Positions 31,391 to 41,561 of a stretch of 64,000 bases of DNA are shown here, one piece after another (within the stretch, counting starts at the first letter, position 1; each line of letters begins with the position of its first letter). The stretch covers positions 1,426,001 to 1,490,000 of the forward strand of contig NZ_SMBO01000001.1 of NCBI RefSeq assembly GCF_004342985.1, given 5' to 3'. Position numbers and translations under genes: made by a program. The notes beneath the pieces were generated by a model. The model was not told the origin of the DNA and searched no databases. It worked only from the letters and a program-made list of their open reading frames with translations. Source of the stretch: Novosphingobium sp. PhB57. GTDB taxonomy: Bacteria; Pseudomonadota; Alphaproteobacteria; Sphingomonadales; Sphingomonadaceae.

Positions 31391-33100
31391 TCAAATTTCG
31401 ATAGGCTGGCTCCTCCTGACTTGTGATGCCAGAACCTCTACCGCATCGTCGGCGACGCCATACCTCAGAATTCGCGAGAACGCGCTATCGGGCTCATTTG
31501 CAAACACCTCCAGGTGATCGCGCTTCTTGACGACGTTGCCGTTGCCATCAAACCAGACCATGAAGTGACCGCCCACAAGGCGCATAGCGATCAGCCTTGT
31601 ATATTTCCTGTGTCCGACTTTCGCGCTTTTGAACCGGATCGACTCGATCACATTCTGGAACGCTGTCCGAACCATCCGTCGAGCCTGCTGTCCAGTTTCA
31701 GGATCATCGCTCGTGATCGCCTCCCGAACCTCCATCACCCGCTTGATGTGATCGGCCGGGCTCACCTGCCCGCGAGCAAGCTGCAAGGCAGCTTCCGCCT
31801 TCGCTAGATCGGCCTCAGCCCGTGCCACTGAGTCTTCGCGCTGAGCGATCTTCGTTGCAACAGTGCGACTGTCCAGTCCATCCTCCACCATCGCGACAAG
31901 AGAGTCGAGTTTCCGTTGCTCAAGCTCGATCTGCTTCCGAAGATCGGCAATGCGGGCGATGATCGGGCTAGTTTCTTCGGTCTTCGTGAAGTGCTTGCTA
32001 TCGAGGCTGAGATAAAGAATCTCCCGCACCGCAGCCTCCTCGAATTTGTCGTAGCGGAATTGAACGTTGTTTTCGCAAGAGCCCCCCCTCGCTGCGCGAC
32101 AGATGATGTAGTAGTACCGGGAACCTCGCTGGTTCAGGTTGACGATCTTCGCCATTGTGCCGCCGCACGACCCACACGTCATCAAGCCCGTGAAAAGATT
32201 CCGACCTTCGGGCGCGTACCGGCCACCAGTTTTCAAACGAGCGCGTTTCGCTGCCCTCGCCTGCTCAACCAACTCCGCCGCCACGACTCGCGGATAGTAG
32301 CCAGTAATGACCTCTATCCGATCTTCGCCTGCGGCTTTGCGATGATATTCGCCCTCGACACTTGGGCTGTGTAGTATGTCGCGGACATAGCCGATTTTCC
32401 ATTCCGCCCGATCGGTCTTCCACCCCCGCGTCCACGGCTCATAAGTGGCGTTCAGTTTCTTGCAGATTGCTGCGTAGCCGAGTCCATCGGCCGACCACTC
32501 GTATATTTGCTGCACTATCGGCGCACGGTCAGGCGACGGATACCACTTCCCATCGTTCCCAACCAACCACGCTGGCGCTCGCGCGGTAATGATTTCGCCC
32601 CGCTTCGCTTTCTCGATGTGCCCTTCATTGACCTTCTGCCGAAAAGATGAACGGCGCTCTGACTCCGCGTGAGCCCGCTGCGCTTCCATGAGGTATTGCA
32701 TCAGGTCGAGGATGTTTTCGCCCGACAAGCTTTCTTCCGTGAAGACCTTATTCAAGCTAGCCACGGCCACAGAGATACCTGCCTCGGTCACTTCTTCGAT
32801 CCAGCGCCGGGCGAATCGGACCTTTTGGCGGGAAAGACGGTCAAGATTCTCGATAACGAGAACCGATCCCGGTTCGATCTCGCCTGCATCAATCAGTTCC
32901 TTGAACTTGCCTAGCTGCCCCACCTTGAGGTGGTCACCTCTCCATGCCGATCGGCCTTTATCTTCTAAAGGACCTCCCGGGGCTGGGGTCCAATGGTTGG
33001 AAAGTATCATCGCCGTGGTGGCGGCGGCTTGCCGCTCGATCGAGGAGCCTTTGTCTTGAGTTTTTGTCGAAAAACGGTGGTATGGATAAGCGATTGTCAT
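31391..33100 (-). CDS. Large serine integrase (recombinase family)
   Basis: A 569-residue site-specific recombinase. The catalytic domain starts AYPYHRFSTKTQDKGSSIERQ with Ser11. It has VLVIENLDRLSRQKVRFARRW, a recombinase domain (from PAWLVGNDGKWYPSPD), a zinc ribbon (LMTCGSCGGTMAKI, then ICRAARGGSCENN) and a long coiled coil (IADLRKQIELEQRKLDSLVAMVEDG). Such enzymes integrate DNA between attP and attB without cofactors. The ATG at 33100 lies 59 bp from the right junction, the usual position of an integrase gene next to its att site. An RBS is not visible. Confidence 0.93.
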   Translation of the reverse strand: MTIAYPYHRFSTKTQDKGSSIERQAAATTAMILSNHWTPAPGGPLEDKGRSAWRGDHLKVGQLGKFKELIDAGEIEPGSVLVIENLDRLSRQKVRFARRWIEEVTEAGISVAVASLNKVFTEESLSGENILDLMQYLMEAQRAHAESERRSSFRQKVNEGHIEKAKRGEIITARAPAWLVGNDGKWYPSPDRAPIVQQIYEWSADGLGYAAICKKLNATYEPWTRGWKTDRAEWKIGYVRDILHSPSVEGEYHRKAAGEDRIEVITGYYPRVVAAELVEQARAAKRARLKTGGRYAPEGRNLFTGLMTCGSCGGTMAKIVNLNQRGSRYYYIICRAARGGSCENNVQFRYDKFEEAAVREILYLSLDSKHFTKTEETSPIIARIADLRKQIELEQRKLDSLVAMVEDGLDSRTVATKIAQREDSVARAEADLAKAEAALQLARGQVSPADHIKRVMEVREAITSDDPETGQQARRMVRTAFQNVIESIRFKSAKVGHRKYTRLIAMRLVGGHFMVWFDGNGNVVKKRDHLEVFANEPDSAFSRILRYGVADDAVEVLASQVRRSQPIEI

Positions 33101-33434
33101 GGCTGAAATGTACGGGAATCTCCATGTCAGCACAATACTGCTACATCTTAATGCCAAGAACATGCTGATCCTCGACGACCTGGTGGGCGACGGCTCGATC
33201 GACGAAGCGGCGATTCACCCGCGCGAAGTGATTCGCCGCGCGCTGGACATCGGCGCCACCGCCCTCATCCTCGTGCATAATCATCCCTCGGGTTCCCCCC
33301 AACCCAGCCGCGCGGACATCGAAGTCACCAACCGCATCGCCGAAGCCGGAAGGCTGCTGGGGGTCTCGGTGCACGATCATGTCATCATCGGCCGCGAAGG
33401 CCATGTCAGCCTGCGCGCCAAGGGCCTGATCTGA
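33099..33434 (+). pseudogene. radC: radC, 3' part (JAB/MPN domain) after the element
   Basis: Codons from 33159 restore RadC (AKNMLILDDLVGDGSIDEAA) and include ALILVHNHPSGSPQPSRAD, the JAMM metal-binding motif HxHx7SxxD, to the stop at 33434. An ATG at 33099 inside the element opens this frame, so a separate JAB-domain peptide of 111 residues could be made, but no ribosome-binding site is visible. The start codon overlaps the divergent integrase start. Confidence 0.9.
33138..33164 (+). repeat. Right attachment junction (attR)
   Basis: 27 bases that match the left junction 18 of 27, ending in the common AACATG (33159-33164). The element-side codons here read LLHLNAKNM versus VLYLNTRNM on the left, so the differences are mostly at third codon positions or conservative. 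Confidence 0.65.
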
Positions 33435-33435
33435 A

Positions 33436-34188
33436 ATGTGCGTTGCCGCCGTCGCCTGGCAGGCCCACCCGGACTGGCCGCTCGTGGTCGCCGGCAATCG
33501 CGACGAATTCCACGCACGCCCCTCGGCGCCGCTTTCGCCTTGGCAGGACGGCAGCGGAATCCTGGCCGGTGCCGACTTGCTGGGCGGCGGGACATGGCTG
33601 GGCGTGACGCCATCGGCGCGCATGGTGCTCGTCACCAATTACCGAGTGCCGGAAGGCTCGGTTCCGGGCCGCCCTTCGCGCGGCAAGCTCGTCACCGACC
33701 TGCTGGAAGGCCGTGAGCCGGAACCCGTCGAGACGATGAACCCGTTCAATCTCGTCGAAGTGAACGGCACCAGCGCCCGGTTCCTGACCAATTATCCGCA
33801 TCGCGAATCGCGGCCTCTCGCCCCCGGCATCCATGGCCTGTCCAATGGCGGCTTCGACCGGCCCTGGCCCAAGACCCTGCAAGTGGCGCAGGCGGTTTCC
33901 GCATGGCTGGCAGACGGGCAAGCCGATCCCTCCCCCCTGCTCGGCGCCTTGCAGGCGGAGACCCCGGGCATGGCCCCCGGCCATGCCGAAAACGGCCCCG
34001 AGCCGCGCTTCGCCCCGGTCTTCATCCGCGATCCCCTCTACGGCACCCGCTGCTCCACGGTCATCGCCGTGAACCGCACCGGCGCCGGCATGATCGTGGA
34101 GCGCAGCTTCCACCCGGACGGTTCGGCCTCGGGCGAAGTCCGTATCGATTTCGACTGGTCGCCGGTGCTCTCGCAAGGCCCGAACTAG
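33436..34188 (+). CDS. NRDE/TANGO2-family protein
   Basis: A 250-residue protein with the family N-terminus MCVAAVAWQAHPDWPLVV followed by AGNRDEFHARP (NRDE motif at residues 21-24). It also has GGGTWLGVTPSARMVLVTNYR, LSNGGFDRPWPK and YGTRCSTVIAV. The initial Cys suggests an N-terminal nucleophile fold. Human TANGO2 is linked to lipid and haem handling, but the bacterial function is not settled. It starts one base after the radC stop, so it was probably cotranscribed with intact radC. Confidence 0.88.
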   Translation: MCVAAVAWQAHPDWPLVVAGNRDEFHARPSAPLSPWQDGSGILAGADLLGGGTWLGVTPSARMVLVTNYRVPEGSVPGRPSRGKLVTDLLEGREPEPVETMNPFNLVEVNGTSARFLTNYPHRESRPLAPGIHGLSNGGFDRPWPKTLQVAQAVSAWLADGQADPSPLLGALQAETPGMAPGHAENGPEPRFAPVFIRDPLYGTRCSTVIAVNRTGAGMIVERSFHPDGSASGEVRIDFDWSPVLSQGPN

Positions 34189-34338
34189 GCAAGGGCTCCG
34201 GGCAATCCCGCGCCCGCTCTTCGCGCGCGCCGGGCCTGCCGATCTTCGCCGCATCATGGACTTACCGGCGCCTTTTGCATAAGTTGGGCCGGTCTCCGGC
34301 GGTTCGGCGATCGATTGCGACAGGGATTATCCAACCGC

Positions 34339-35451
34339 ATGACGCTTCAAGGTTCGGTTCTGCTGCGCGCCCTGCCCTTTTGCGCGGCGCTGCTGGCGAG
34401 CGGCTGCAACACGATGGCCCCCCCCGTGGCGCAAGTGGCTTGCACGGCCACGCAGCAGCCCCGCGTCGCCCTGTCCGCCGATGGACGGAGCGCCACCACC
34501 ACGCTCTCGGTGCTCACTTTCAATATCGAAGGGCTGTCCTGGCCCGCGCGCAGCGGGCGCAAGCCCTCGCTTGAGGAGATCGGCAGGCATCTGGCCAGGA
34601 TGCGCGCCGCCGGCACCGCGCCCGACGTGGTGCTGTTCCAGGAGATGTTCAGCGACGCCGCCAAGCGCGCAGTGGCCTCTGCCGGCTATCCCGCGCTCGA
34701 TTCCGGCCCGCGCCGGACCACCCGCGCACGCGGTTCCACCAAGGAACGGCTGCCCGGCAATTCCAGCCTCAAGCGCGGCGAGATCGGCATCCACGTCTTC
34801 GGCAGCGGCCTTGCCATCGCCTCGCGCTACGCGATCGTCGATACCGAGCGCCGGGCCTATGGCCGCAAGTCCTGCGCCGGGTTCGACTGTCTGTCGAACA
34901 AGGGCATCGCGCTCGCAAGGATCGACGTGCCGGGCGTGCCCACCCTGATCGACGTCTACGACACGCACATGAATTCGCGCGGCGCTTCCGGCGCGCCCGC
35001 GGCGCGCAACCTGGCCGCGCACGACCGGCAGGCCCTGGAAGCCTCGGAATTCATCGACCGCACCCATGACGATGCGACGCCGGTGATCTTCGGCGGCGAC
35101 TTCAACATGCGCCACTCCGAGCCGCGCTGGGAGAATTTCTCGCGCTATCAGTCACTGAACCTGGTGCACCGCACCTGCTCGCACCCTGGCTCGGGCTGCG
35201 ACGTGCAGATGTCGTGGGACGGGGACGAACCCTGGATGGATACGCAGGACCTGCAGTTCTACTGGAACGGACAAGCCGTCGAGATCCGCCCCATCCGGGT
35301 GCAGGCCCTGTTCGACGGGCGTCCGGACAGCCCGCAGCTGTCCGACCATGACGGCTTCCTCGTCACTTACGAACTGCGCTGGAAGGCTTCCGAGACCCGC
35401 GCGCCGGGCTGCCGGACGATCCCCGGCGCGCTGGCTCCGAATCCCCGATAG
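34339..35451 (+). CDS. Lipoprotein of the endonuclease/exonuclease/phosphatase family
   Basis: A 370-residue protein with a signal ending in the lipobox LLASGC. The catalytic domain has TFNIEG, VVLFQEMF, THMNSRG, VIFGGDFNMR and a final LSDHDGFLVTYE, the metal-binding and general base motifs of the family. Secreted members hydrolyse nucleic acids, phospholipids (sphingomyelinase-like) or phosphoesters, so the substrate is open. A Cys pair (CAGFDCLS and CSHPGSGC) may form disulphides in the periplasm. Confidence 0.85.
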   Translation: MTLQGSVLLRALPFCAALLASGCNTMAPPVAQVACTATQQPRVALSADGRSATTTLSVLTFNIEGLSWPARSGRKPSLEEIGRHLARMRAAGTAPDVVLFQEMFSDAAKRAVASAGYPALDSGPRRTTRARGSTKERLPGNSSLKRGEIGIHVFGSGLAIASRYAIVDTERRAYGRKSCAGFDCLSNKGIALARIDVPGVPTLIDVYDTHMNSRGASGAPAARNLAAHDRQALEASEFIDRTHDDATPVIFGGDFNMRHSEPRWENFSRYQSLNLVHRTCSHPGSGCDVQMSWDGDEPWMDTQDLQFYWNGQAVEIRPIRVQALFDGRPDSPQLSDHDGFLVTYELRWKASETRAPGCRTIPGALAPNPR

Positions 35452-35472
35452 GACCTTCGCGCCAGCTCTTCT

Positions 35473-36558
35473 TCAGGGTGCCGGCGAGGACAGGATCTCC
35501 AGCAGCCGGGCCCCGAACACGTCCGGCGCTTCCACCTGCGGAGAATGCCCGTAGTCGGGGAATTCGACGATCCGTGCCGAAGGCATGGCCGCCGCCGCTT
35601 GTGCCGCGATCTGCGGGATGGGTTTCAGCTTGGCCTTGATCTCGGCCGGGGCCTGACCCTTGCCGAAGACCGTCGTGTCCCGCATGCCGATCATCAGCGT
35701 CACGGGAACGCCGAGACGGCCGAACTCGTGGCTCACCGGCTGGGTCAGGATCATCTCGGAGGTCTTGGCCTGCGCCAGTTCCGCCGCATCCTGGTCCGGC
35801 GTGGCATATTGCCCCGCCAGCATCTTCACCCACCGATCATAGCGCGGGTTCCAGTCGCCATGATAATAAGTGTCGAGCTGATACTGGCGCATTTCGGCAT
35901 AGCCCTTGGCGCGCTCGCTGGCCAAGAGCTTGTCCAGCGGCGCGTAAGGCACGCCTTCCGCCATGCGGTCGACCAGCCCCAGCGGATTGACCAGCACCAG
36001 TCGCTCCACCGCTTGCGGGTACATCAGGGCAAAGCGCATCCCCAGCATGCCGCCGGTCGAGTGCCCCAGCACGATGGCCTTTTCCAGGCCCACTTTCTCC
36101 ATGAGCCGGTGCGTGGTGTTCGCCATCATCGCGAAACTGTATTGCGCGGAGGCCGGCTTGGAGGACTTGCAGAAACCGAGCTGGTCGGGGATCAGCACCC
36201 GGTACCCCGCGGCCAGCAGCGTTCGCGCGGTGTCTTCCCAGGTCGCGCCGCAGAAATTCTTGCCGTGCAGCAGGACCACGGCGTGGCCGTTGGGCTTGTC
36301 GGGCTGCACGTCCATATAGGCCATGGCGGCTTCTTCGGCGCCCAGATTCAGCTCCATGGTCTCGACTTTCCAGGGATAGGGAAAGCGTTCGAGATTGGCG
36401 CCGAATTCCTCCAGCTTGATGTCCTGGGTGCTCAGGACCGGCGCCGCCAGGGCCGAGGGGACGGCTTTCGGGTCGGCGGCGTCCTGGGCATGGCCCGCGC
36501 CGATGCCGGCGCCGAAGAGACAGGCCGCGGCAAGAATCGTCGAGAGCGCGCGAGGCAT
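35473..36558 (-). CDS. Secreted alpha/beta-hydrolase
   Basis: A 361-residue hydrolase with signal peptide (RALSTILAAACLFGAGIGAGHAQ). The alpha/beta core has the oxyanion segment VVLLHGKNFCGATW, nucleophile elbow GHSTGGMLG and catalytic His in DYGHSPQ; the acid is probably Asp in MIGMRDTTVFG. The cap domain spans about residues 210-270. The substrate is not predictable; relatives include lipase/esterase and haloperoxidase-like enzymes. It is convergent with the preceding lipoprotein gene. Confidence 0.88.
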   Translation of the reverse strand: MPRALSTILAAACLFGAGIGAGHAQDAADPKAVPSALAAPVLSTQDIKLEEFGANLERFPYPWKVETMELNLGAEEAAMAYMDVQPDKPNGHAVVLLHGKNFCGATWEDTARTLLAAGYRVLIPDQLGFCKSSKPASAQYSFAMMANTTHRLMEKVGLEKAIVLGHSTGGMLGMRFALMYPQAVERLVLVNPLGLVDRMAEGVPYAPLDKLLASERAKGYAEMRQYQLDTYYHGDWNPRYDRWVKMLAGQYATPDQDAAELAQAKTSEMILTQPVSHEFGRLGVPVTLMIGMRDTTVFGKGQAPAEIKAKLKPIPQIAAQAAAAMPSARIVEFPDYGHSPQVEAPDVFGARLLEILSSPAP

Positions 36559-36927
36559 CGCTGGTCCTTTCGTGATCGACAGGGTGCCGCATGAAACCGA
36601 TGCGACCATAGCGCCTGACGGATCGGATGGCTCCTGAGAAATCGGAAAACCGTGGTTCTACAATCGCTCCGCCGCCAAACTTATCGTCTGCGGGATGCCG
36701 CTTCGCCTTGCCGGCTTTCAATTCGTGCAAGCGGCGGTGCCGGGCTCAGTATTGCCTCCCCTGTTCCCGCAACGCCCCGAATTCCGCCAGCTTCGCCGTC
36801 CGGCCCGGCGGATTCTTTCGGCCTTTCCCGGCCGCGCACCCTTGCCTTTGTCGCAAGCCCGCCGTAGCGGCACCGCCATGAGGCCGGGTCAGCGCCGGGT
36901 CGAGTCAGGTCACTCAAGGAGTCGAAC
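36559..36927. other. Intergenic stretch before purB, no gene seen
   Basis: About 370 bases between the divergent hydrolase and purB genes. Open frames are short, Arg/Pro/Ser-rich and lack start signals. Both promoters should be here. AAGGAG lies just before purB. Confidence 0.5.
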
Positions 36928-38241
<1,314 letters not shown>

Positions 38242-38266
38242 GCTTCCAGCCGACACTTCCCATGCC

Positions 38267-38300
38267 TCGCAATCGCGCTTAGCATCCAGCGCGATTGCGA
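38267..38300 (+). terminator. purB terminator hairpin
   Basis: Perfect 13-bp stem TCGCAATCGCGCT/AGCGCGATTGCGA (38267-38279, 38288-38300) with an 8-nt loop, 25 bp past the purB stop. No strong T run, so efficiency may depend on other factors. Confidence 0.7.
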
Positions 38301-38332
38301 AAGGTCTTGGTGCACGAATTGCCGGAGGGAAC

Positions 38333-38692
38333 ATGAACATAGTCCGCACGGTGCTGTGGATCGCGATCACCGCGATCCTGGTCGCTTTCATCGCCATGAA
38401 CTGGACCAGGGTGCCGGTGAACTTCTGGCCGCTGGACGATGCCAACTACGTCCATTTCGAATGGCCGGTCGGCGTTGTCGCACTCGTCTTCTTCGTGCTG
38501 GGGATGGCCCCCGTCTGGCTGTACCTGCGCGCCGTGCGCTGGCGCCTCCAGCGCCGCATCGCCAGCCTCGAAAACTCCCTTCGGGCCAACAGCGTGCCTT
38601 CCACGGTTCCGGCCGTCCCGGAATCGGCACAGGGCGCGCATCTTTTCACGCCCGAGGCCACCTCACCTTCCAAATCCTCTCCGGAACTCTGA
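38333..38692 (+). CDS. lapA: LapA-family membrane protein
   Basis: A 119-residue protein with two membrane helices (TVLWIAITAILVAFIAMNW and WPVGVVALVFFVLGMAPVWLYLRA) and a short coiled coil (RRIASLENSLRA). In E. coli the family works with LapB in lipopolysaccharide homeostasis (FtsH-LpxC control); whether this copy does so is an inference. It precedes pyrF by 4 bp, so the two are likely cotranscribed. Confidence 0.85.
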   Translation: MNIVRTVLWIAITAILVAFIAMNWTRVPVNFWPLDDANYVHFEWPVGVVALVFFVLGMAPVWLYLRAVRWRLQRRIASLENSLRANSVPSTVPAVPESAQGAHLFTPEATSPSKSSPEL

Positions 38693-38696
38693 GATC

Positions 38697-39374
38697 ATGA
38701 ACAGCAATCCCGTCTACCTCGCCCTCGACCTGCCCCGCCTCGACGCCGCCGAGGCGCTGGCGCGAAAGGTCGCCGGGCATATCGGCGGGATCAAGCTGGG
38801 TCTCGAATTCTTCTGCGCGCACGGTCATCATGGCGTTCACGAGCTGCATAAGCTCGGCCTGCCGATCTTCCTCGACCTCAAGCTGCACGACATCCCCAAC
38901 ACCGTGGCCGGCGCCATGCAGGCGATCCACGTCCTGGAGCCTTCCATCGTCACCATCCACGCCGCCGGCGGCCGTGCCATGATGGAAGACGCCAAGGCCG
39001 CCGCGGGTGAGAACTGCAAGGTCGTGGCCGTCACCGTATTGACCAGCCTGGACGGCGGCGACCTCAACGCCATCGGCGTGAACGCGGAACCGCACGAGCA
39101 GGCGCTTCGCCTGGCGGACCTGGCCCATTCGGCAGGGCTCGACGGCATCGTCTGCTCGGGCCATGAAGTGGGCGCGGTCCACCAGCAGTGGAAGGACGGC
39201 TTCTTCGTCGTCCCCGGCCTTCGTCCCGACGATGGCCGCAACGGCGACCAGAAGCGCATCATGACCCCGCGCGCGGCGCGCGATGCGGGCGCCAGCGTGC
39301 TCGTCATCGGCCGCCCGATCAGCCGTGCCGAAGATCCCCTCGCCGCCGCGATCGCGATCGAAGCGACGCTCTGA
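38697..39374 (+). CDS. pyrF: Orotidine-5'-phosphate decarboxylase
   Basis: Last step of UMP synthesis. The 225-residue TIM barrel has LALDLP, IKLGLEFFCAHG, the catalytic DLKLHDIPNT (Asp-Lys-Asp tetrad elements), VTVLTSLDG and VPGLRPDD, and the phosphate loop VLVIGRPIS. ATG at 38697 comes four bases after the lapA stop. Confidence 0.96.
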   Translation: MNSNPVYLALDLPRLDAAEALARKVAGHIGGIKLGLEFFCAHGHHGVHELHKLGLPIFLDLKLHDIPNTVAGAMQAIHVLEPSIVTIHAAGGRAMMEDAKAAAGENCKVVAVTVLTSLDGGDLNAIGVNAEPHEQALRLADLAHSAGLDGIVCSGHEVGAVHQQWKDGFFVVPGLRPDDGRNGDQKRIMTPRAARDAGASVLVIGRPISRAEDPLAAAIAIEATL

Positions 39375-39381
39375 TACTAGA

Positions 39382-39410
39382 GCGGTGCGGCCGGTCGAAT
39401 GCCGCACCGC
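39382..39410 (+). terminator. Hairpin after pyrF
   Basis: Perfect 10-bp stem GCGGTGCGGC/GCCGCACCGC (39382-39391, 39401-39410), loop of 9, directly after the pyrF stop. No T run follows, so it may be a weak or Rho-assisted terminator. Confidence 0.5.
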
Positions 39411-39641
39411 ACCTGACCCAGCCGGACACCGACAAGAACTGACTTGGCCCGTCAGCCCGCTTCTGCGGGAGTACGGAAAGACAAAGGCCGTGTCCGTTGC
39501 CCACCGGGATCGCAAGCCACCGGCGCAGCGGCACACCTCCTGCTCCAAACCTTTCACGGCGCAAAATGCACGGTTCAGCGCCGGGCAACCTCCCTCCCTC
39601 CAGATCGTTGAACCGATCAATTGGACGGAGAGTGCGACCTC

Positions 39642-40400
39642 ATGAAATCCCTGAACCTGCTTGCCGTAACGACTGCCGCGCTGGCCTCGGCCGTGGCTGT
39701 GCCCGCCATGGCCCAGGACACGGGCCTCGTGCCTACCATCGCCGCCGGGCATACCCTGCTGACCGTCAACGCGCAGGGTTCCTCCACCCGCACGCCCGAC
39801 ATGGCCGGCTTCTCGGCCGGGGTGACCACGCAAGGCGCCACGGCCAGCGAGGCGCTCAATGGCAATTCCACGCGGATGAACCAGGTCATCGCCTCGCTGA
39901 AGCGCGCGGGCGTGGCGGACAAGGACATCCAGACCAGCAATCTCAGCGTCAATCCGGTCTACGCCCAGCCCAAGCGCCAGCCCGACGGCAGCTATGTCGA
40001 CGGCCCGCGCGAGATCGTCGGCTATGAGGCCAGCAACACCGTGGGCGTGCGCCAGCGCAAGCTCGACGACATGGGCAAAGTGATCGACGCGCTCGTCAAG
40101 GCCGGCGCCAACCAGGTCAACGGCCCCAACTTCTCGCTGTCGCAGCCCGATGCCGCGCAGAACGAGGCGCGCGTCGCGGCCATCAAGGAAGCCCGTGCCC
40201 GCGCCGAACTCTATGCCGGTGCTGCAGGCATGCATGTCACCCGGATCGTCTCGATCAGCGAGAGCGGCGGCTATTCGCCCGCCCCGGTGATGTACCGCGC
40301 AAAGGCGGCGATGGACTCGCTGGCCTCCGCGCCCCCCGTCGCAGCCGGAGAGCTGGAAACCAACGTCAACGTCACCGTACAGTTCGAACTGGCGCCTTGA
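39642..40400 (+). CDS. SIMPL-domain (DUF541) periplasmic protein
   Basis: A 252-residue protein with signal peptide (NLLAVTTAALASAVAVPAMAQ). The mature SIMPL domain has HTLLTVNAQGSSTRTPDMAGF, NGNSTRMNQVIASLKRAGV, KDIQTSNLSVNPVY and EARVAAIKEARARAELYA. SIMPL proteins form large periplasmic or membrane-associated oligomers; some are linked to oxidative stress. Function here is not assigned. Confidence 0.9.
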   Translation: MKSLNLLAVTTAALASAVAVPAMAQDTGLVPTIAAGHTLLTVNAQGSSTRTPDMAGFSAGVTTQGATASEALNGNSTRMNQVIASLKRAGVADKDIQTSNLSVNPVYAQPKRQPDGSYVDGPREIVGYEASNTVGVRQRKLDDMGKVIDALVKAGANQVNGPNFSLSQPDAAQNEARVAAIKEARARAELYAGAAGMHVTRIVSISESGGYSPAPVMYRAKAAMDSLASAPPVAAGELETNVNVTVQFELAP

Positions 40401-40422
40401 TTCGCACAGGCGCCTGCCCGGC

Positions 40423-40860
40423 TCAGTTGAGCATCATGTCCTGCGACTGGATGTTGTAGCCGGTCAGCGCCACCTGGCCTTCGTCACTCTTGCGATAGAC
40501 GAACTGTTCGACGCCCGACCCGCGTTCGAACTGCGTCTCGTACGTCAGGGTGACGAAGGTGCCGCCAGTGGTGGCATTGGCGTTCCAGCCCACCTGCTTG
40601 GTCCCCTTCACTTTGCCGAGCTTGCGCTGCACGGCTTCCAGCGCCTTGGCGAGCTGGTCGTGCTCCGGACCCTTGCGCAGCGCCGGATCGGTCTGACGCC
40701 AGATCGGCTGCAGGTTTCCGGCGTCCATCGCCTGGTGGAATTTCGCCACTTCGGCTTCGGCGTCCTTGAACGACTCCTTCACGCCGCAGCCCGCCAGCAT
40801 TGCGGCGGCGACAAATGGCACTAGATAGCGGCCGACCCGTCTCGACATTTGGCGGTTCAT
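40423..40860 (-). CDS. DUF4019-like lipoprotein
   Basis: A 145-residue lipoprotein: basic start MNRQMSRRVGRY, hydrophobic core, and lipobox AAAMLAGC. The mature domain (AEAEVAKFHQAMDAGNLQPIW, then FVTLTYETQFERGSGVEQF) resembles the small DUF4019 alpha+beta fold, which is related to NTF2-like domains. It is convergent with the SIMPL gene and divergent from trpF. The start at 40860 is chosen to give a normal signal. Confidence 0.75.
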   Translation of the reverse strand: MNRQMSRRVGRYLVPFVAAAMLAGCGVKESFKDAEAEVAKFHQAMDAGNLQPIWRQTDPALRKGPEHDQLAKALEAVQRKLGKVKGTKQVGWNANATTGGTFVTLTYETQFERGSGVEQFVYRKSDEGQVALTGYNIQSQDMMLN

Positions 40861-40906
40861 CCTGTCCCCCTTGGTTCCGGGACGCAATCTAGGCCGGAAA
40901 AACGAC

Positions 40907-41548
40907 ATGCCAACTGCCGCGATCAAGATCTGCGGGATAAGCACGCCCGACGCACTCGACGCAGCGATCCGCGCGCGCGCCGCCCATGCCGGCTTCGTGT
41001 TCTTTCCCAGGAGTCCGCGCAACGTCACGCCGGCGCAGGCAGCGCTCCTGTCGGAGCGGGCGGAAGGGCGGATCGGCCGGGTGGGCCTGTTCGTCGATGC
41101 CGACGATGCGACGATCGGCGAAGCCGTCGCCAGCGCACGGCTCGATGCCCTTCAGCTTCACGGCAGCGAAAGTCCCGCCCGCGCAGCGCAGCTTCGCGCG
41201 CAGTTCGGGATTGCGGTGTGGAAAGCGCTTTCGGTCGCCACGGCGGAAGATGCGGCCAGGGCCGCCACTTATGCCGGAGCCGTGGATCTCGTGCTGTTCG
41301 ATGCCAAGACACCCAAAGGCAGCCTGCCCGGCGGCATGGGCCTGAGCTTCGACTGGAATCTCGTGGCGAACTGGAAGGGCCCCATCCCCTGGGGCCTGGC
41401 GGGCGGCCTGAACCCGGAAAACGTCGCCGAGGCCGTGCAGCTGACCGGCGCTCCGCTGGTGGACACCTCTTCGGGGGTCGAGAGCGCACCGGGCGTCAAG
41501 GACCTTGACCGGATCGCCGCTTTCGCGCGCGCCCTGCAGGCGTCCTGA
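40907..41548 (+). CDS. trpF: Phosphoribosylanthranilate isomerase
   Basis: Third step of tryptophan synthesis, 213 residues, TIM barrel. Active-site Cys in IKICGI, GFVFFPRSPRNV, VGLFVDAD, LQLHGSE, LFDAK and LAGGLNPENV, with the final VDTSSGVES phosphate site, all visible. trpB and trpA follow after an inserted minus-strand outer-membrane gene. Confidence 0.95.
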   Translation: MPTAAIKICGISTPDALDAAIRARAAHAGFVFFPRSPRNVTPAQAALLSERAEGRIGRVGLFVDADDATIGEAVASARLDALQLHGSESPARAAQLRAQFGIAVWKALSVATAEDAARAATYAGAVDLVLFDAKTPKGSLPGGMGLSFDWNLVANWKGPIPWGLAGGLNPENVAEAVQLTGAPLVDTSSGVESAPGVKDLDRIAAFARALQAS

Positions 41549-41561
41549 CCGCAAGCTGCCG

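Larger units (their letters stand above)
25781..33158. mobile_element. Integrative element of about 7.4 kb inserted in radC
   Basis: Uninterrupted radC codons can be restored by joining 25786 to 33165, which defines the insert. It carries a large serine integrase next to the right junction, an HUH Rep-like initiator with hairpins, a small serine resolvase, an RDD membrane protein, an excalibur protein, an unknown membrane protein, a Fic remnant and small ORFs. Several genes (rep, tiny ORFs) are AT-richer than the flanks. No relaxase, type IV secretion, capsid or IS transposase gene is seen. It may be mobilised by integrase action alone. Confidence 0.85.
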
